A stretch of 64,000 nucleotides of DNA from assembly GCA_017457865.1 (NCBI GenBank), contig JAFTGN010000004.1, positions 38,891 through 102,890 on the forward strand. Direction: 5' to 3'. This DNA comes from Lachnospiraceae bacterium. Its GTDB lineage: Bacteria > Bacillota > Clostridia > Lachnospirales > Lachnospiraceae. This document shows positions 1 to 7,110 of this stretch, in pieces. Under the pieces are notes generated by a model. That model was not told the origin of the DNA, ran no database searches, and saw only the letters and a program-made list of their open reading frames with translations. Numbering within the stretch: position 1 is the stretch's first letter; every line of letters begins with the position of its first letter. Position numbers and translations under genes: made by a program.

Positions 1-154
1 GTGGCAGCATTCGGCTGCTATCCTTGGAATAGACAGAAATAAACTGTCCCGGTACTGCTTCTCCGGCAATCTTCTCTGTCTGAATCCACATACTGTAGAT
101 CCCGTCCATCAGACATTCCTGACGGATCACTTTTGCCGTTTCTTTATATTTCAT
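1..154 (-). CDS. pyrK: dihydroorotate dehydrogenase B electron-transfer subunit, N-terminal part (cut by window edge)
   Basis: Only the first 51 codons are present; the gene runs off the left edge. The peptide begins MKYKETAKVIRQE and continues to PGQFISVYSKDSSRMLP, the start of the ferredoxin-reductase-like FAD domain of PyrK, where the PGQF segment leads the flavin-binding barrel. PyrK passes electrons from the PyrD flavin to NAD+ in pyrimidine synthesis. The start is supported by a GGAGAAG ribosome site 8 bases upstream. It follows pyrF on the same strand, the usual pyrF-pyrK-pyrD order. The intergenic space carries a short repeat. Confidence 0.85.
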   Translation of the reverse strand, partial: MKYKETAKVIRQECLMDGIYSMWIQTEKIAGEAVPGQFISVYSKDSSRMLP

Positions 155-206
155 ATAATTTTCTTCTCCACTTCCTGTCAATGAAAGATACCTTTCATTT
201 ATTTTT

Positions 207-286
207 AGTTTATTGCGAAACACTTCGCATAAAGCGAAAACAGCCTGTGCAGATGAAAGGCATTCGGTTCCATCGTTTCGCAATCA
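207..286. repeat. family A repeat, short deletion derivative (A7)
   Basis: Imperfect palindrome with ends ATTGCGAAAC / GTTTCGCAAT. Its left part (AAAACAGCCTGTGCAGA) matches the left end of the long copies at 6411 and 8910; its right part (TGAAAGGCATTCGGT) matches their right end. The middle is missing, as in an internally deleted element. It sits between pyrF and pyrK inside the operon, 53 bases before the pyrK start. Confidence 0.7.
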
Positions 287-298
287 CTTCATTTCATT

Positions 299-1216
299 TT
301 AGAAAATCCGTGCAATATCTGCGATCATGGCCTCTACTGCCGCACGGGATGCCTCTGCAAAATGTTCCGGTCCAAATTTCCCATACTGCTCCTGCTTATA
401 AGCCGCAATGATACCTCTGGAAGAATTGACGATGGCACCCAGACCATCTTCGTTGAAGTACGGACGCAGAGAATCTGCGGTACCGCCCTGCGCACCGTAA
501 CCCGGCACCAGAATGTAAGACTTTGGCATCTGCTTGCGCAAAATGCGTCCCATTTCCGGATAAGTAGCGCCTACTACGCATCCCACATAGCTGTAGGTAT
601 CTCCCATACAGGTCTCGCCCCATTTGGCTACCTGCTCTCCTACCCACTCATACAATGGTCTTCCGTCAATGAGGCGATCCTGGAACTCCCCGCTGGATGG
701 ATTGGAAGTCTTCACCAGAATAAAGATACCTTTCTTCTCTTCCTTACATACATCCAGAAACGGCTGAATGCCATCAGATCCCAGATAGGGATTGACAGTG
801 GCAAAGTCTTCATTAAAAGCTGGTAATTTTTTAGAACCTACCTGTACACGTCCCAGATGTCCTACTGCATATGCGGCAGATGTGGAACCGATGTCACCAC
901 GCTTCACATCACCAATGACGATTAACCCTTTGGACTTGCAGTACTCTACTGTCTTCTGATAAGCAGCCACCCCCGGCACACCAAACTGCTCATACATGGC
1001 AATCTGCGGCTTCACTGCCGGAATCAAGTCCCATGTATGGTCAATAATTTCTTTATTAAACTGCCAGATGGCTTCTGCCGCTCCCTCTAATGTCTCTCCA
1101 TATGCAGAAAATGCTTCCTTCTGGATGTGCTCCGGCACATAGGAAAGCATGGGGTCTAAACCGACTACGATCGGCGCATGTAACTTCTGAATCTTTGCTG
1201 TCAACTGATTGATCAT
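299..1216 (-). CDS. pyrF: orotidine 5'-phosphate decarboxylase (long, type 2)
   Basis: Decarboxylates OMP to UMP, the last step of de novo pyrimidine synthesis, in the cytosol. The 305-residue length and the segments VVGLDPML, VKRGDIGSTSAAYA (catalytic Lys-Arg-Gly-Asp region) and VPGYGAQGG mark the longer PyrF subfamily found in clostridia, actinobacteria and plants, not the 230-residue type. The reading frame stays open upstream to about 1294, but the start at MINQLTAKIQ has a GAGGAA ribosome site 5 bases before it and fits the family N-terminus; the upstream part is leader containing a hairpin repeat. pyrK follows on the same strand. Confidence 0.95.
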   Translation of the reverse strand: MINQLTAKIQKLHAPIVVGLDPMLSYVPEHIQKEAFSAYGETLEGAAEAIWQFNKEIIDHTWDLIPAVKPQIAMYEQFGVPGVAAYQKTVEYCKSKGLIVIGDVKRGDIGSTSAAYAVGHLGRVQVGSKKLPAFNEDFATVNPYLGSDGIQPFLDVCKEEKKGIFILVKTSNPSSGEFQDRLIDGRPLYEWVGEQVAKWGETCMGDTYSYVGCVVGATYPEMGRILRKQMPKSYILVPGYGAQGGTADSLRPYFNEDGLGAIVNSSRGIIAAYKQEQYGKFGPEHFAEASRAAVEAMIADIARIF

Positions 1217-1259
1217 CTGTTTCCTCATTTCTGTGAAGCCTTTATCATTCATTTTGTAT

Positions 1260-1308
1260 CGTAACGATTCAGTACCTGCACGGAATACCGGCACCTGAAC
1301 CGTTACGC
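1260..1308. repeat. hairpin repeat motif in the pyrF leader
   Basis: CGTAACGATTCAGTACC pairs imperfectly with GCACCTGAACCGTTACG. It is a variant of the roughly 30-bp hairpin (GTAACTGTTCAGTACC type) seen at seven other places in the window. It lies in the transcribed leader of pyrF between the predicted promoter and the start. Confidence 0.55.
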
Positions 1309-1375
1309 CTCATCCTGTTTCGGAATTCTGTATGGCCTGTATTGCTTCACGTGTACAGACCACACCCATGTTAGC

Positions 1376-1405
1376 ATTATAACATAGGGGCACCATGTGA
1401 CGCAA
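1376..1405 (-). promoter_or_regulatory. predicted sigma-A promoter of pyrF
   Basis: Minus-strand TTGCGT (1400-1405), 18-bp spacer, TATAAT (1376-1381). Predicted start near 1369 gives a leader of about 150 nt that includes the hairpin repeat at 1260-1308. Confidence 0.6.
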
Positions 1406-1459
1406 GGGTGGAATGGACATGTAGGCAGGTTCCCTTGCCACATTATGTGGAGAAAGAAA

Positions 1460-1500
1460 CAAAAAGAGGACGATATTTGCATTTCTACAATACCGTCCTA
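1460..1500 (-). terminator. Rho-independent terminator after the nitroreductase gene
   Basis: Minus-strand stem AGGACGGTAT / ATATCGTCCT followed by CTTTTTG, about 60 bases after the stop codon of the nitroreductase-like gene. Confidence 0.7.
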
Positions 1501-1557
1501 CGTCTATGCCCTATTCTTTCTCAAATCATCCAATGCACTTCTGTCTCACTGCATGTG

Positions 1558-2301
1558 CTACTGAATCATCATGGTGCTGACATACTGATACTTCCGCACC
1601 TTCTTTTCTGCTACTGATTCCAAGTATGTGAAATCCACATCGATCCATGCTTCCTCTGCTGCCAATGCCATATGTGCCATACAGATTCCCATATCCACCA
1701 GATGCATAGGGAATTGCTCTTTGCCATTTTTAATGAAAAAATGAATCCGATTGTGATACACCACAAAATGCCACGGCTGTGTATTCAGCGCAGACGGCGC
1801 CAGTCTTGCCGCCTCTAACATCTGTGCCACTTCTTCGTCATAGTCTTCTCTCACTGTCACCAGTTTCCGCAGAGGTTTCCGCTTAAAGGCTTTCCGCTCA
1901 CGACGAATGGAATCCACCCCATATCCGATGGCCACCACCATCCGCACATATCCGTCTACATCATCCCGCTCAATCCACTGGACATCCCCCTGATAACAGC
2001 TTCCAATATTTCTGGTCTGGAGATACAAAAGCAGATTTTCCAACAAATATCCCGCATTGTAATAATCTTCCGGCTCTGCGGAATCAGACAAAAAGACGAT
2101 ATATGCCGGTGCCTCTACTTTGAATTTTCCTTCAAAAGCACTGCTGTTTTCGGATACTACAATCTCCCAGTTCTCTTTTCCATACAATGGGAGCAGCATC
2201 CCAATATACTCCTGGATACCCTGCTTATCTTCTTCTGTAAGCGGCATCTCCTGAAACTGACGCACGGACTTTCTGACAAAAATTGCTTCATATGGATTCA
2301 T
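1558..2301 (-). CDS. nitroreductase-family flavoprotein
   Basis: A 247-residue protein of the nitroreductase superfamily, atypical subgroup. The N-terminal VRKSVRQF segment matches the RRSVRxF flavin-contact motif, and ARLAPSALNTQPWHF near residue 165-180 is the APSxxNxQPW motif. Such enzymes bind FMN and reduce quinones, nitro compounds or related substrates; the natural substrate cannot be read from sequence. The start is supported by GAGG 7 bases upstream. It is transcribed alone, with its own terminator and a probable extended -10 promoter. Confidence 0.8.
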   Translation of the reverse strand: MNPYEAIFVRKSVRQFQEMPLTEEDKQGIQEYIGMLLPLYGKENWEIVVSENSSAFEGKFKVEAPAYIVFLSDSAEPEDYYNAGYLLENLLLYLQTRNIGSCYQGDVQWIERDDVDGYVRMVVAIGYGVDSIRRERKAFKRKPLRKLVTVREDYDEEVAQMLEAARLAPSALNTQPWHFVVYHNRIHFFIKNGKEQFPMHLVDMGICMAHMALAAEEAWIDVDFTYLESVAEKKVRKYQYVSTMMIQ

Positions 2302-2383
2302 CTGACAACCTCACCATCTACAAAATCACAGGAAAACCACCGGTATATGCCATCATTTTCCTGACACACTGCACTGTATTTCC

Positions 2384-2392
2384 AGTATAGCA
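2384..2392 (-). promoter_or_regulatory. possible extended -10 promoter of the nitroreductase gene
   Basis: Minus-strand TGCTATACT, a TGn extended -10 box, about 80 bases before the start codon. No good -35 box at 17 bp. Confidence 0.4.
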
Positions 2393-2533
2393 CAGTTGCT
2401 TCTGGAATAATTCCAAATATTGCCGAAAATTATTACAATTTTTTGTCAGAGTTTTTACGAAGCAGTCGCTGCATGATGATCCACGTCCATTCCTACCGTA
2501 AAATCGAATAAGATAGTCATTTTATAGTATGGC

Positions 2534-3007
2534 TTACTGTATCACCTCTACCACTTCTCCGATCACCATTACATGAGGCGCCATCCCCTCATAAAACGCC
2601 TTTGCCACATCCTCCGGCATATGATCCACTTCCAGTTCCTGTTGGAACAGTTTTCTGCACACCAGTGTCACTTCTGCCTCTTCAAAGGTGACAGACTGGG
2701 GCAGTCCCTTTGGCGTCAATCCGGAATCATGAATTTTGTCCATCTCCCTGCCGGACTTGGTGCCCAGTACTCCCAATGTTTTCTTATACGCCTGGGGATA
2801 AAAGCTGACGGTAAAGTATTCATTATTTTCCATATATTCATATGTGTAACGGGAATCCCGCACATACACTGTCACCACCGGCTTATGCCAGAGGGTTCCC
2901 ATGCCGCCCCAGCTGATGGTCATGGTGTTAAAATCCTCTGCTGTTCCTGCGGTCAGCAGTGCCCACTGTTTGTCAAACTGTTGAAAAATATCTGTTTCAA
3001 ATGTCAT
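2534..3007 (-). CDS. flavin reductase-like FMN-binding protein
   Basis: A 157-residue protein of the flavin reductase-like split-barrel family. The segments NTMTISWGGMGTLWHKPVV and YFTVSFYP resemble the FMN-phosphate-contacting strand-turn regions. Likely a cytosolic FMN protein; partner and substrate unknown. The frame opens 15 bases earlier, but MTFETDIFQQF is preceded by GGAGG at 8-base spacing and is taken as the start. It stands alone between the nitroreductase gene and the divergent ATPase gene. Confidence 0.8.
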   Translation of the reverse strand: MTFETDIFQQFDKQWALLTAGTAEDFNTMTISWGGMGTLWHKPVVTVYVRDSRYTYEYMENNEYFTVSFYPQAYKKTLGVLGTKSGREMDKIHDSGLTPKGLPQSVTFEEAEVTLVCRKLFQQELEVDHMPEDVAKAFYEGMAPHVMVIGEVVEVIQ

Positions 3008-3205
3008 GTTTCCGTCCTCCATTTATTTTATAGTTGTATCAATTGCACTTGTATCACTTTTATCTTATGTCAATAATGATGTTTTCGCAACCAGCGTGAT
3101 ATCATTGGCAAATCGTCATTCACAGTATAACACATTTTCAAGACTGATGCATCATCATCTGTATGCTTCATGCATTGACAAAATGACTGATCCCGAGTAA
3201 AATAA

Positions 3206-3243
3206 ATTACGAGAAATATTGTTTTTTCATCATTTCTCGTAAT
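3206..3243. promoter_or_regulatory. 12-bp perfect inverted repeat before the ATPase gene
   Basis: ATTACGAGAAAT (3206-3217) and ATTTCTCGTAAT (3232-3243), loop of 14 bases, ending one base from the AGGAGG ribosome site (3244-3249) of the downstream gene. It could be an operator or an RNA hairpin controlling translation. Confidence 0.6.
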
Positions 3244-3257
3244 AGGAGGTATATAAT

Positions 3258-4511
3258 ATGGAAATCAAACGAAATCTATACCTTAATAAGCTGATTGATC
3301 GCAGAGAAAACGGATCGATAAAGGTGATTACCGGCATACGACGCAGTGGAAAATCTTATCTACTTTTTCACTTATTTTATCATTATCTGCTCCAAGACGG
3401 TGTTCCAAACGATCACATCATCCGGATTGCTCTAGATGATGAAGAACATGAAGAGCTGTTGGACAGCAAAGCACTTGGTGCCTATATACGAGAGCAGCTT
3501 ACGGATGAGGATGAATATTACATTTTCTTAGATGAGGTTCAATTTGTACCTGGATTTGAAAAGGTTCTAAATGGCTTAAACCGCCGTTCCAATCTGGATA
3601 TCTATGTCACTGGAAGCAACTCCAAATTTCTATCATCTGATATCCTGACAGAATTCAGAGGCCGGGGTGATGAAGTGCGGGTGTATCCGCTCTGCTTCTC
3701 TGAATACGTTTCTGCCTATAACGGCAGTATACAGGAAGCCTGGGCAGATTATTTTACCTATGGTGGCCTTCCGCTGATTCTCACCCGCAAAACCGATGAA
3801 CAGAAATCCAACTACCTGACAGATCTTTTTCAAAAAGTGTATCTCACCGACATCACAGAAAGAAACAACCTGCGCGGTGATACGATCATGGAAAGCCTTG
3901 TCAATATTTTGGCTTCCAGCATTGGCTCTCTTACAAATCCAAGTAAGCTTGCCCATACCTTTGCCAGCAATGGAATGGGCAATATATCAGACAAAACCAT
4001 CAGTTCTTACATCAACTATCTGATGGATGCCTTTCTGATTACAAAAGCAGAACGCTATGACATCAAAGGAAAAAAATACATTGCTTCACCATTCAAATAT
4101 TATTTTTGTGATGTGGGGCTTAGAAATGCACGACTGAATTTTCGTCAACAAGAAGAAAATCACATCATGGAAAATATCATTTACAACGAATTGCTTGTAC
4201 GCGACTTTCATGTGGACGTGGGTGTCGTAGAGCATATTGAAAAAACAGCAGAAGGAAAACGGACTGCCAAAAAATACGAAATAGACTTCGTGTGTAACCG
4301 TGGCAGTCAACGTTATTATATTCAATCCGCTTTTTCCATACCAAATCAGGAAAAAATGCAACAGGAACAGCGTTCTTTGGCTTATACCGGTGACTTCTTC
4401 AAAAAAATCATCATTGTCAAAGATACCATTAAGCCATGGCACAATGAAAATGGTATACTCATCATGAGTATTCAGGACTTCCTTTTAAATCCAAATAGTT
4501 TGGAATTCTAA
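3258..4511 (+). CDS. AAA ATPase with C-terminal DUF4143
   Basis: A 417-residue protein of the COG1373-type ATPase family. The N-terminal AAA_14 domain shows a Walker A loop GIRRSGKS (residues 26-33) and a Walker B strand YYIFLDEVQ (about 90), then VTGSNS as sensor-like segment. The C-terminal half matches DUF4143, with YEIDFVCNRG and YYIQSAFS, a region resembling a nuclease-like fold (ExD..Q/K). Cellular role of this family is not established. It is preceded by AGGAGG and a perfect inverted repeat and followed by a long palindrome. Neighbours give no functional hint; a second family member lies at 62.4 kb. Confidence 0.85.
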   Translation: MEIKRNLYLNKLIDRRENGSIKVITGIRRSGKSYLLFHLFYHYLLQDGVPNDHIIRIALDDEEHEELLDSKALGAYIREQLTDEDEYYIFLDEVQFVPGFEKVLNGLNRRSNLDIYVTGSNSKFLSSDILTEFRGRGDEVRVYPLCFSEYVSAYNGSIQEAWADYFTYGGLPLILTRKTDEQKSNYLTDLFQKVYLTDITERNNLRGDTIMESLVNILASSIGSLTNPSKLAHTFASNGMGNISDKTISSYINYLMDAFLITKAERYDIKGKKYIASPFKYYFCDVGLRNARLNFRQQEENHIMENIIYNELLVRDFHVDVGVVEHIEKTAEGKRTAKKYEIDFVCNRGSQRYYIQSAFSIPNQEKMQQEQRSLAYTGDFFKKIIIVKDTIKPWHNENGILIMSIQDFLLNPNSLEF

Positions 4512-4526
4512 ACTCTTTTCAACATT

Positions 4527-4568
4527 CTGGTGAAGATTTTTGCCATATGTCGCAAAAATCTTCACCAG
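4527..4568. terminator. long palindrome between convergent ATPase and pepF genes
   Basis: CTGGTGAAGATTTTTGC pairs perfectly with GCAAAAATCTTCACCAG around a 7-8 base loop. It is positioned to end both convergent genes, though neither side has a strong T-run after the stem. Likely a bidirectional terminator or mRNA-end hairpin. Confidence 0.55.
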
Positions 4569-4578
4569 AAATCCTACA

Positions 4579-6378
4579 TTACAATTTCTCGCAAATCTGT
4601 TCCATCTCTGTCACCAGTTCCGCAAACAAATCCAGTGCCTTCTGGATGGGCTCCGGCTGCTCCATATCCACCCCTGCAATCCGCAGTTCCTCGATTGGAT
4701 CCATGGAACCGCCTGTCTTTAAGAAGGCTTTATAATCTGCCAGTGCAGACTCTCCTTCTGTCAGGATCCGTTCAGACAGGGCAATGGCAGCAGAAAATCC
4801 TGTGGCATACTGGTACACATAGAATGGCGTATAGAAATGGGGAATTCTTGCCCACTCCATGGCAATGGCATCATCTGTCACCATATCCGTGCCAAAATAC
4901 TGTGCATTCAACTCTTTGTAAAGTGCCTTCAATGCATCTGCGGTCAGTGTCTCTCCTGCTTCTACTTTTCTGTGGCAGATCATCTCGAACTCCGCAAACA
5001 TAGTCTGACGGTATACGGTTCCCTTAAAGGATTCCAGAAAATGATTGATCAGGTGGGCACGTTCCTGGATATCCGTACACTGTGCCAGCAGATGGCGAAT
5101 GAGCAATGCTTCATTACAGGTAGATGCCACTTCCGCCACAAAAATCTTATAATCTGCATAGGCATACGGCTGATTGCTACAGGAATAATAACTGTGCATG
5201 GAATGCCCCAGTTCATGTGCCAGGGTGAACACACTGTCCAATGTCTGATCATAATTCATCAACACATAAGGTGTGGTATCATAGCTGCCCCAGGAATAGG
5301 CACCGCCCCGTTTGCCCTCATTTTCATAACGATCAATCCACCGCTCTGTAAATGCTCTGTCCAACAATCCCGCATACTCTTCTCCCAAAGGTTTCAGCCC
5401 TTCTTTTACCATCTTCTGGGCTTCCGCAAAAGAATACTTCTTGTCAAACTCTGCCAGAAGAGGCACATACACATCATACATATGCAGTTCTTCCACTCCC
5501 AGCATCTTTTTTCTCAGCCCCACATACCGGTGCATCACATCCATGTTTTGGTGGATGGTTTCAATGAGATTGTCATAGACTCGTTCCGGTATATTGGAGT
5601 CATGGAGATAGTACGCTCTGGTAGACGCAAATTTTCTGGATTTGGCAAAAAAAGAGGCCTGCTTGATATTGGCAGCAAACAGTCCTGCCATGGTATTCTG
5701 GAAGGTGTCATATGTGCCATACAGATTTTCATATGCAGATTTCCGCAAAGTGCGGTCACTGCTCATTTCCAGCTGAACAAAGGTACTGCCGGTCAGTGTA
5801 TGGGCATTTCCCTCGCTGTCCACTGCTTCCGGGAAACGAAGGTCGGCGGTATTGAGCATCTGATATAGTTCTCTTGGCGCACCAGACATGACACCTGCCT
5901 CTGCCAGCAACTGTTCCTGCTCCGGCTTTAAGGTATGTTCGTTGCCTCGCAGCATCAGTTCCAGTACCCGCTTGTAAAAGGACAACTCTGTACTGTGCAT
6001 GGCTTCCTTCAGCCATTCTTCGCCAAGTGCCAGCAGCTCCGGCTCTAAAAATGCACTGGCACTGTCTACCTGCACCATCAGACCATACGCCTGATCCGCC
6101 ATTTTCTGATACGTAGAATTGGTGGTATCCTGGTCTCTCCGCTCATTGGCATAGACAAACAGTTTATTTGCCTTTCTGGACAATTCATAGTAATCATCCA
6201 GCAGTTGCCGCACCACTGCCCTGTCTTTGGTGACAGTGCCCTGCTTCTCTCCATATGCCTGCACCAGTCTGGCAGTCTCCTGAAACTCAGCCTGCCATGC
6301 AGTTTCATCTTCATACACACGCTCCAAATCCCAGGTGTCCTCTACCGCTACATCTTCTCTCTTTAAAAGCTGTTCCAT
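4579..6378 (-). CDS. pepF: oligoendopeptidase F
   Basis: A 599-residue M3-family zinc metallopeptidase that cuts short peptides in the cytosol. The zinc site HELGHSMH is at about residues 388-395 with the downstream glutamate in the CNEALL segment. Length matches the usual 600 residues. The frame stays open for 51 more codons, but that stretch is made of a family A repeat; the true start MEQLLKREDVAVEDTW is preceded by AGGAAAGG and fits the family N-terminus. The repeat ends 32 bases before this start, so the promoter must lie in or beyond it. Confidence 0.93.
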   Translation of the reverse strand: MEQLLKREDVAVEDTWDLERVYEDETAWQAEFQETARLVQAYGEKQGTVTKDRAVVRQLLDDYYELSRKANKLFVYANERRDQDTTNSTYQKMADQAYGLMVQVDSASAFLEPELLALGEEWLKEAMHSTELSFYKRVLELMLRGNEHTLKPEQEQLLAEAGVMSGAPRELYQMLNTADLRFPEAVDSEGNAHTLTGSTFVQLEMSSDRTLRKSAYENLYGTYDTFQNTMAGLFAANIKQASFFAKSRKFASTRAYYLHDSNIPERVYDNLIETIHQNMDVMHRYVGLRKKMLGVEELHMYDVYVPLLAEFDKKYSFAEAQKMVKEGLKPLGEEYAGLLDRAFTERWIDRYENEGKRGGAYSWGSYDTTPYVLMNYDQTLDSVFTLAHELGHSMHSYYSCSNQPYAYADYKIFVAEVASTCNEALLIRHLLAQCTDIQERAHLINHFLESFKGTVYRQTMFAEFEMICHRKVEAGETLTADALKALYKELNAQYFGTDMVTDDAIAMEWARIPHFYTPFYVYQYATGFSAAIALSERILTEGESALADYKAFLKTGGSMDPIEELRIAGVDMEQPEPIQKALDLFAELVTEMEQICEKL

Positions 6379-6410
6379 TTCTCCAATCCTTTCCTTATTT
6401 TCATTGGATA

Positions 6411-6716
6411 GGCGATTGCGAAACTCTTTGAAGCGATCATAAAACAGCCTGCACATCAGAAATTTTTTCATTTGAAAAACTCTGTGGAAAGCCGGTACTT
6501 TATTCTCGTTAGCAATGAGTCGGGCTAACAAGTTTGCTTGTCAGTATGACGAATGCCGCGAGTGCCAAATATCCAGTTGTCTGCAACGGTATATTTGGCA
6601 TTTTGAGCGTCAGGCGATAAAAATATTAGTACCGTTGCTTGGAACCGAAGTGAGAACGTGTTTTTCAAATAAAAATTTTGATGAAAGGCGTTCGGTATCA
6701 TAGTTTCACAATTGCC
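6411..6716. repeat. family A repeat, long copy (A1)
   Basis: About 306 bp with terminal inverted repeats GGCGATTGCGAAACT / AGTTTCACAATTGCC. It contains an inner perfect hairpin GCCAAATAT / ATATTTGGC and AAGCCGGTACTTTATTCTCG. It is closely similar over nearly its full length to the copy at 8910-9231, and to 41511-41791 in the other orientation. No protein is encoded. Confidence 0.85.
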
Positions 6717-6735
6717 TATTTTTATTGGACAACGC

Positions 6736-6775
6736 CATGTAAACTGTATCTATCCATGGACATGTAAACTGTATC
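6736..6775. repeat. 15-bp direct repeat
   Basis: CATGTAAACTGTATC occurs at 6736-6750 and 6761-6775, in the gene-free spacer between two family A repeats. It may be a relic of a mobile element end. The rest of 6717-6850 shows no gene. Confidence 0.45.
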
Positions 6776-6852
6776 AGCTTACGGATTGCTTCGCTGTTCC
6801 AGCTCCCGCAATCCTACAGGCATAAAATCCCTAATCAGGTCACTTCATTCAA

Positions 6853-7110
6853 GCACAGTTCTCATATCACTAACAAATATTGCGAAACTCCAGCCAAATT
6901 AATATGTGCTGTCAAGGGAGGCAAATATGGCTTTCGAAGACCATTGAAAACGCCGGTACTTGCTTTTTGGAGCAAATGCGATCAAAAAGCTTAGTATCCG
7001 TTGCGTTTTCACTTGGCGAAAGCGTGTCTGAGAAAGCCATATTGCGTACGCAGACAGCACATTTAGAAAGTGACAGAAGTTTCGCAATTATATTAGACTG
7101 AGAACTGTGC
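6853..7110. repeat. family A repeat, second subtype (A3), with extended inverted ends
   Basis: Core 6877-7092 with ends ATATTGCGAAACTCC / GAAGTTTCGCAATTATAT and inner arms TGTGCTGTC / GACAGCACA. The centre AACGCCGGTACTTGC...TTAGTATCCGTTGCG matches the copy at 18971-19198. The inverted repeat continues outward: GCACAGTTCTCA at 6853-6864 matches in reverse the last codons of the ABC gene at 7099-7110. Transcription past that gene would give a very long hairpin. Confidence 0.75.

Noticed and set aside
1217-1370. PyrR-type attenuator before pyrF
   Set aside because: No terminator with T-run and no recognisable PyrR-binding loop; only the recurring hairpin motif is present.
3258-4511. Defence system built around the DUF4143 ATPases
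   Set aside because: Both family members stand alone without nuclease, toxin or phage-like partners; nothing beyond the domain supports a defence role.
4837-5868. A 343-codon open frame on the plus strand
   Set aside because: Antisense to pepF, which has an intact zinc site and normal length.
6379-6531. A 51-residue N-terminal extension of PepF
   Set aside because: The DNA is the family A repeat; a well-placed internal start gives the normal 599-residue protein.
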